10,173 nt of DNA from an uncultured Gammaproteobacteria bacterium (lineage in GTDB: Bacteria; Pseudomonadota; Gammaproteobacteria; Xanthomonadales; Xanthomonadaceae), in contig CAMPGW010000097.1 of the NCBI GenBank assembly GCA_946885735.1, positions 1 to 10,173 on the forward strand, read 5' to 3'. Each line of letters begins with the position of its first letter. Within the stretch, counting starts at the first letter, position 1. The notes beneath the pieces were generated by a model. That model saw nothing but the letters and a program-made list of their open reading frames with translations, was not told the DNA's origin and ran no database searches. Position numbers and translations under genes: made by a program. This document shows positions 6,715-10,173 of this stretch, in pieces.

Positions 6715-7653
6715 TCAGGCGTACGCGAGCGCCAGGCCCCAGCCGACGAAGGCCAGCAGCAGGAGGCCGCCTTCGCGGCGACCGAGCGCGGCGCCCGGCA
6801 GCGCGACCAGCAGCAGGGCCAGCGCCATCACGGCGGGCAGGCCGAAGGCGAGCGCGGACGTGGACATCGGCGCCGTCGCCGCGATCGCCACCAGGCCCAG
6901 GCCGACGAGCAGGTTGGCCAGGCTCGCCACCAGCACCTGGCCGAACACGAATCGGCCGAGGCCGTTGAGCGCCGACATCAGGGTCATGCCGATGGCCGGC
7001 AGCGCTGCGCCAATGCCGAGCACGAGCATCGCGCCGCGCGAGGCCTCGAGCCCGAGATCGGCGGCGGCCGCGCCCGCGTTGAGCACCAGGAAGCGCGCGC
7101 CGAAGAACACCAGCGCGCCCGCGACGCCCAGGCGGATCAGGTTCTGCACCAGGCCCTGGCTGGTGACGGCGGCGCGCGCCAGTTCGGCGCGGACCTCGGT
7201 GGACTCCTCGCGGGTGCGGCGCTGCACGAAGGCCAGCGCTGCGAAGAAGGCCAGCACCAGCAGCGCGCCTTCCCACGCCTGCAGCACGCCGTCGCGGCCG
7301 AGCAGCAGCACGATCCCGGCGCCGACCAGCATGAAGATGCGCAAGGCAGGCGTCGCACGCAGTCCCGTCGCGAGCGGCGCCACGAGTGCGGACAGGCCCA
7401 GCAGCAAACCGAGGTTGGCCACGCCCGCGCCGACCGCGCCCGCGCTGGCCAGGGCCGGATCGCCCGCGGCGAGCGCCTGAGCGGTGATTGCCAGTTGCGG
7501 CCACCAGAACACGCCCGCCAGCAGGAACAGCCCGGTTGCCTCGGCGCCCAGCCCAAAACGCTGCAGCAGGCCGGCGGCGCCGCGCATCAACGAGTCGCTG
7601 CCCAGCAACAGCAACAGCAGGCCGAGCCCGACCATCGGCAATCCGCTTCCCAT
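6715..7653 (-). CDS. CaCA-superfamily (Na+/Ca2+ exchanger-like) membrane protein with degenerate ion-binding motifs
   Basis: This 312-residue protein is almost entirely hydrophobic, with about ten likely helices in two related halves joined by a charged loop (about 144-160). Homology to the calcium/sodium antiporter superfamily shows in L17-G-S-D-S-L-M-R-G-A, R32-x-G-L ... G41-L-F-L-L-A. It also shows in two alpha-repeats, about 46-90 and 213-257, each ending in an A-N-L/A-N-L-L-x-G-L-x-L pattern. The canonical G-T-S-L-P-E is, however, V48-F-W-W-P-Q in repeat one and G215-A-A-L-P-A in repeat two, so both acidic Ca2+ ligands are replaced (Q53, A220). The second part of each repeat keeps Asn (N80, N247) but has Ala in place of the conserved Ser (A76, A243). 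The fold is credible but Ca2+ exchange is doubtful; it may move another ion or be non-transporting. The start has GGGGAG 7 bases upstream and lies 15 bases after lpdA. Link to pyruvate dehydrogenase is not obvious. Confidence 0.8.
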   Translation of the reverse strand: MGSGLPMVGLGLLLLLLGSDSLMRGAAGLLQRFGLGAEATGLFLLAGVFWWPQLAITAQALAAGDPALASAGAVGAGVANLGLLLGLSALVAPLATGLRATPALRIFMLVGAGIVLLLGRDGVLQAWEGALLVLAFFAALAFVQRRTREESTEVRAELARAAVTSQGLVQNLIRLGVAGALVFFGARFLVLNAGAAAADLGLEASRGAMLVLGIGAALPAIGMTLMSALNGLGRFVFGQVLVASLANLLVGLGLVAIAATAPMSTSALAFGLPAVMALALLLVALPGAALGRREGGLLLLAFVGWGLALAYA

Positions 7654-7668
7654 CGCCCCGCTCCCCGG

Positions 7669-9516
7669 TTACTTCTTCTTCGGAATATACAGGTCGGTGA
7701 TGCTGCCCTCGAACACCTCGGCCGCCATGCCCACCGATTCGCTGAGCGTGGGATGCGGATGGATGGTGTGGCCGAGGTCGCCGGCTTCGCAGCCCATCTC
7801 GATGGCGAGCGCGATCTCGGCGATCAGGTCGCCCGCATGCACGCCCACGATGCCGCCGCCGAGCAGGCGGTCGGTCTTCGGGTCGAAGACCAGCTTGGTG
7901 AAGCCTTCGGTGCGGCCGAGGCCGACCGCGCGGCCCGAAGCCGCCCAGGGGAATTTCGCCACGCCGATCTCGATGCCCTTCTGCTTCGCCTCGGTCTCGG
8001 TGAGGCCGACCCAGGCGATCTCCGGATCGGTGTAGGCCACCGAGGGAATCACCCGCGCAGTCCACTCGCGCTTCTCGCCGGCGGCGACTTCCGCGGCGAG
8101 CTTGCCTTCATGCGTGGCCTTGTGCGCGAGCATCGGCTGGCCCACCAGGTCGCCGATGGCGAACACATGCGCCACGTTGGTGCGCATTTGCCGATCCACG
8201 TCGATGAAGCCGCGCTCGCTCACCGCGATGCCCGCGGCTTCGGCGCCGATCTTCTTGCCGTTCGGCGCGCGACCGACGGAAACCAGCGCGCGATCGTAGC
8301 GCGTGGTCGCCGGCGGCTTGTCGCCTTCGAAGCTCGCATGCAGGCCATCGGGTTTCGCGTCCATGCTCGCGACCTTGGTGGCCAGGTGCACGGCCACGCC
8401 ACGCTTCTTGAGCAGGTCGGCGAGCGGCTTGACCAGGTCCGGGTCGGTGCCCGGCATCAGCTGCGGCATGAACTCGACCACGGTGACCCGGCTGCCGAGC
8501 GCGGCATACACGCAGGCCATCTCCAGTCCGATGATGCCGCCGCCCACCACCAGCAACTCGGCCGGGATGTCGTGCAGCATCAGCGCGTCGGTGGAATCCA
8601 TCACCCGCGGGTCGTCCCAGGGGAAGGCCGGCAGCTTCACCGGCTGCGAGCCGACCGCCAGGATGCATTGCTCGAAGCGCAGGCGCTGCGTGCCGCCCTT
8701 GCCGTCGGCGATATCGAGCTCGTGCGACGACACCAGCGTGCCGGTGCCGGCGACCACGCGCACCTTGCGCGCCTTGGCCATGCCGGCCAGGCCCTGGTTC
8801 ATGGTGCCGACGACCTTGTCCTTGTGCGCGCGCAATTTGTCGAGGTCGATCTTCGCTTCACCGAACGTCACGCCGTAGGCCGCGGCGTGCTTCGCCTCGT
8901 TGATGACCTCGGCCGCGTGCAGCAGCGCCTTCGAGGGAATGCAGCCGACGTTGAGGCAGACGCCGCCCAGCTGCGGGTAGCGCTCGACCAGGACCACGTC
9001 CATGCCCAGGTCGGCGGCGCGAAAGGCGGCGGTGTAACCGCCGGGGCCGGCGCCGAGGACGAGCAGCTGGCAGCGCAGGTCGGGCTCGCGGCCGTCGGAT
9101 GCGGCGGGCGCGGGCGCGGCGGGCGCTTGGGCGGCAGGCGACGGCGCCGATGAGGCGGGCGCAGCGGGCGCCGCTTTCGCAGGCTCCGCCTTCGCAGACG
9201 CAGCACTCGCGGGCGCCGGCGGTGCGGGCGTCGTGGCGGCGGCGGGCGCGGCGGTTAAACTCGGGGCAGCGTCGGCCCCCTCCGCTTCCAGCACGGCGAT
9301 CACCATGCCTTCCGAAACCTCATCGCCGACCTTGACGGTGAACTCCTTCAGCACGCCGGCCGCACTGGAAGGCAGCTCCATCGTCGCCTTGTCCGACTCG
9401 AGCGTCAGCAGCCCCTGGTCCTTGGCGATGCTGTCGCCGGGCTTGGCCAGCAGCTCGATGACCGGCACGTCCTTGCTGCCACCGAGGTCGGGCACCTTGA
9501 TTTCGATCGTTGCCAC
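7669..9516 (-). CDS. lpdA: Dihydrolipoyl dehydrogenase (E3) with N-terminal lipoyl domain
   Basis: This FAD enzyme reoxidises dihydrolipoyl groups of the pyruvate dehydrogenase complex and passes electrons to NAD+ in the cytoplasm. The 615 residues comprise a lipoyl domain (1-80, lipoylated Lys in E40-S-D-K43-A-T-M), an Ala/Pro-rich flexible linker (about 81-147) and a full-length E3. E3 landmarks are the FAD fold G155-A-G-P-G-G, the redox disulfide G-G-V-C187-L-N-V-G-C192, the NAD+ fold G325-G-G-I-I-G with E348, and a second FAD segment A453-I-G-D. The C-terminal dimer motif H588-P-T-L-S-E593 carries the catalytic His-Glu pair. All key residues are present. E3s with a fused lipoyl domain are well known in beta- and gammaproteobacteria (for example Neisseria p64k and Ralstonia PdhL). 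The start is GTG at 9514-9516, set by a strong AAGGAG and by the domain's conserved beginning. It follows aceF by 21 bases. Confidence 0.97.
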   Translation of the reverse strand: MATIEIKVPDLGGSKDVPVIELLAKPGDSIAKDQGLLTLESDKATMELPSSAAGVLKEFTVKVGDEVSEGMVIAVLEAEGADAAPSLTAAPAAATTPAPPAPASAASAKAEPAKAAPAAPASSAPSPAAQAPAAPAPAASDGREPDLRCQLLVLGAGPGGYTAAFRAADLGMDVVLVERYPQLGGVCLNVGCIPSKALLHAAEVINEAKHAAAYGVTFGEAKIDLDKLRAHKDKVVGTMNQGLAGMAKARKVRVVAGTGTLVSSHELDIADGKGGTQRLRFEQCILAVGSQPVKLPAFPWDDPRVMDSTDALMLHDIPAELLVVGGGIIGLEMACVYAALGSRVTVVEFMPQLMPGTDPDLVKPLADLLKKRGVAVHLATKVASMDAKPDGLHASFEGDKPPATTRYDRALVSVGRAPNGKKIGAEAAGIAVSERGFIDVDRQMRTNVAHVFAIGDLVGQPMLAHKATHEGKLAAEVAAGEKREWTARVIPSVAYTDPEIAWVGLTETEAKQKGIEIGVAKFPWAASGRAVGLGRTEGFTKLVFDPKTDRLLGGGIVGVHAGDLIAEIALAIEMGCEAGDLGHTIHPHPTLSESVGMAAEVFEGSITDLYIPKKK

Positions 9517-9522
9517 GTGGCG

Positions 9523-9528
9523 CTCCTT
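9523..9528 (-). promoter_or_regulatory. Ribosome binding site that fixes the GTG start of lpdA
   Basis: AAGGAG in the mRNA with 6 bases before the GTG at 9514-9516. The next in-frame Met lies beyond the lipoyl-lysine (residue 46), so this site and the intact lipoyl domain decide the start. Confidence 0.7.
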
Positions 9529-9537
9529 GCCTTCGGG

Positions 9538-10173
9538 TCAGACCAGCAGCCGGCGCAGGTCGCCGAGCACCTGGGACAGGTAGCTGGTGAAGCGGGCCGC
9601 GGCGGCGCCGTCGATGACGCGGTGGTCGTAGCTCAGCGACAGCGGCAACATCAGGCGCGGCGCGAACTCGCTTCCGTTCCAGACCGGCTTCATCGCCGAG
9701 CGCGAGACGCCGAGGATGGCCACCTCCGGTGCATTGATGATCGGCGTGAACGCCGTCCCACCGATGCCACCCAGCGAGGAGATCGAGAAGCAGCCGCCCT
9801 GCATGTCGGTGGCCGCGAGCTTCTTGTCGCGGGCCTTGGCGCTGATGCCGGCCAGCTCCTGCGACAACTCGAGCAGGCCCTTGCGGTCGCAGTCGCGGAT
9901 CACCGGCACCACCAGGCCGTCCGGCGTGTCCACGGCGATGCCGACGTGGAAATACTTCTTCAACACCAGCTCGTCGCCGTCGAGCGAGGCGTTGAAGGCG
10001 GGGAACTTCTTCAACGCCGCGACCACCGCCTTGATCAGGAACACCAGCGGCGTGACCTTGGTGTCCTTGTGCTCCTCGCCGAGCTTCTTGCGGAAGGCCT
10101 CCATCTCGGTGATGTCGGCCTCGTCGAACTGGGTGACGTGCGGGATCATCGCCCAGTTGCGCGCCAGGTTGGC
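9538..10173 (-). CDS. aceF: Pyruvate dehydrogenase E2, dihydrolipoamide acetyltransferase, C-terminal 211 residues (5' part outside window)
   Basis: The frame is open from the right edge to a TGA at 9538-9540. The Met at 10149 is internal, since A-N-L-A-R-N-W-A precedes it as in full-length E2 proteins. What is visible is the catalytic acetyltransferase core: [13 protein letters not shown] at the start, [17 protein letters not shown] in the middle, then [11 protein letters not shown]. The active-site motif D-H-R-V-I-D-G comes about 28 residues before the end and carries the catalytic His and Asp. The A-I-L-G-V and [13 protein letters not shown] segments favour the pyruvate enzyme over the 2-oxoglutarate one. 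It moves the acetyl group from lipoyl to CoA and forms the core of the complex. The lipoyl and E1/E3-binding domains, and presumably aceE, lie off the right edge. lpdA follows 21 bases downstream. Confidence 0.95.
   Translation of the reverse strand, partial: ANLARNWAMIPHVTQFDEADITEMEAFRKKLGEEHKDTKVTPLVFLIKAVVAALKKFPAFNASLDGDELVLKKYFHVGIAVDTPDGLVVPVIRDCDRKGLLELSQELAGISAKARDKKLAATDMQGGCFSISSLGGIGGTAFTPIINAPEVAILGVSRSAMKPVWNGSEFAPRLMLPLSLSYDHRVIDGAAAARFTSYLSQVLGDLRRLLV

Noticed and set aside
6674..8065. Minus-strand 463-codon frame overlapping lpdA, the antiporter-like and epimerase-like genes
   Set aside because: Arg/Gly/Ala-rich out-of-frame translation crossing three real genes; no domain and no credible start.
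6313..9153. Plus-strand open frame of 946 codons opposite lpdA, the antiporter-like and the epimerase-like genes
   Set aside because: It is antisense to three well-supported genes. Its product is a Gln/His/Arg/Ala-rich low-complexity chain typical of the complementary frame in GC-rich DNA, with no recognisable domain.
9100..9260. Repeated GCGGGCG-type units that could suggest a tandem repeat or array
   Set aside because: They are imperfect, have no spacers and are explained by codons of the Ala/Pro linker of lpdA.

Overview
The window comes from a high-GC (roughly two-thirds G+C by eye) Gram-negative bacterium. The genes point to a proteobacterium, most likely a gammaproteobacterium of the Xanthomonadales/Lysobacterales type. 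The reasons are the aceF-lpdA pair whose dihydrolipoyl dehydrogenase carries its own lipoyl domain, and the Sec-exported DUF1302/DUF1329 proteins. The taxonomic guess is inference. All eight genes I support lie on the minus strand, so the window reads naturally from its right end to its left end. No RNA gene, mobile element, CRISPR array or origin was seen.

Right part (10173 down to 5865), a metabolic operon. It starts inside aceF (pyruvate dehydrogenase E2, C-terminal catalytic domain only). Next come lpdA (E3 with a fused lipoyl domain), a membrane protein of the Ca2+/cation antiporter (CaCA) superfamily that has lost most of its ion-binding residues, and an atypical NAD(P)-binding epimerase-like protein. 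Gaps between these genes are 21, 15 and 13 bases, so they are very probably co-transcribed. E2 and E3 work together in the pyruvate dehydrogenase complex. The last two genes have no obvious mechanistic link to it.

Centre (5698 to 5864), a 167-base non-coding gap. It holds a small hairpin just after the epimerase-like gene, a conspicuously AT-richer patch with a plausible sigma70-type promoter, and a good ribosome binding site for the next gene.

Left part (5697 down to 1), a cell-envelope operon. It encodes a DUF1302 beta-barrel-like protein with four paired cysteines, a DUF1329 periplasmic protein, a YCF48/BNR-type seven-bladed propeller and an RND/MMPL-family inner-membrane transporter that runs off the left edge. 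An 88-base gap after the DUF1329 gene contains a perfect 8-bp hairpin with a GCAA loop. The inferred picture is a trans-envelope module: an RND pump in the inner membrane, soluble periplasmic carrier or scaffold proteins and an outer-membrane partner, probably moving a hydrophobic compound. Its substrate cannot be read from the sequence. This module, and the ligand-depleted CaCA protein, are the least characterised parts of the window.
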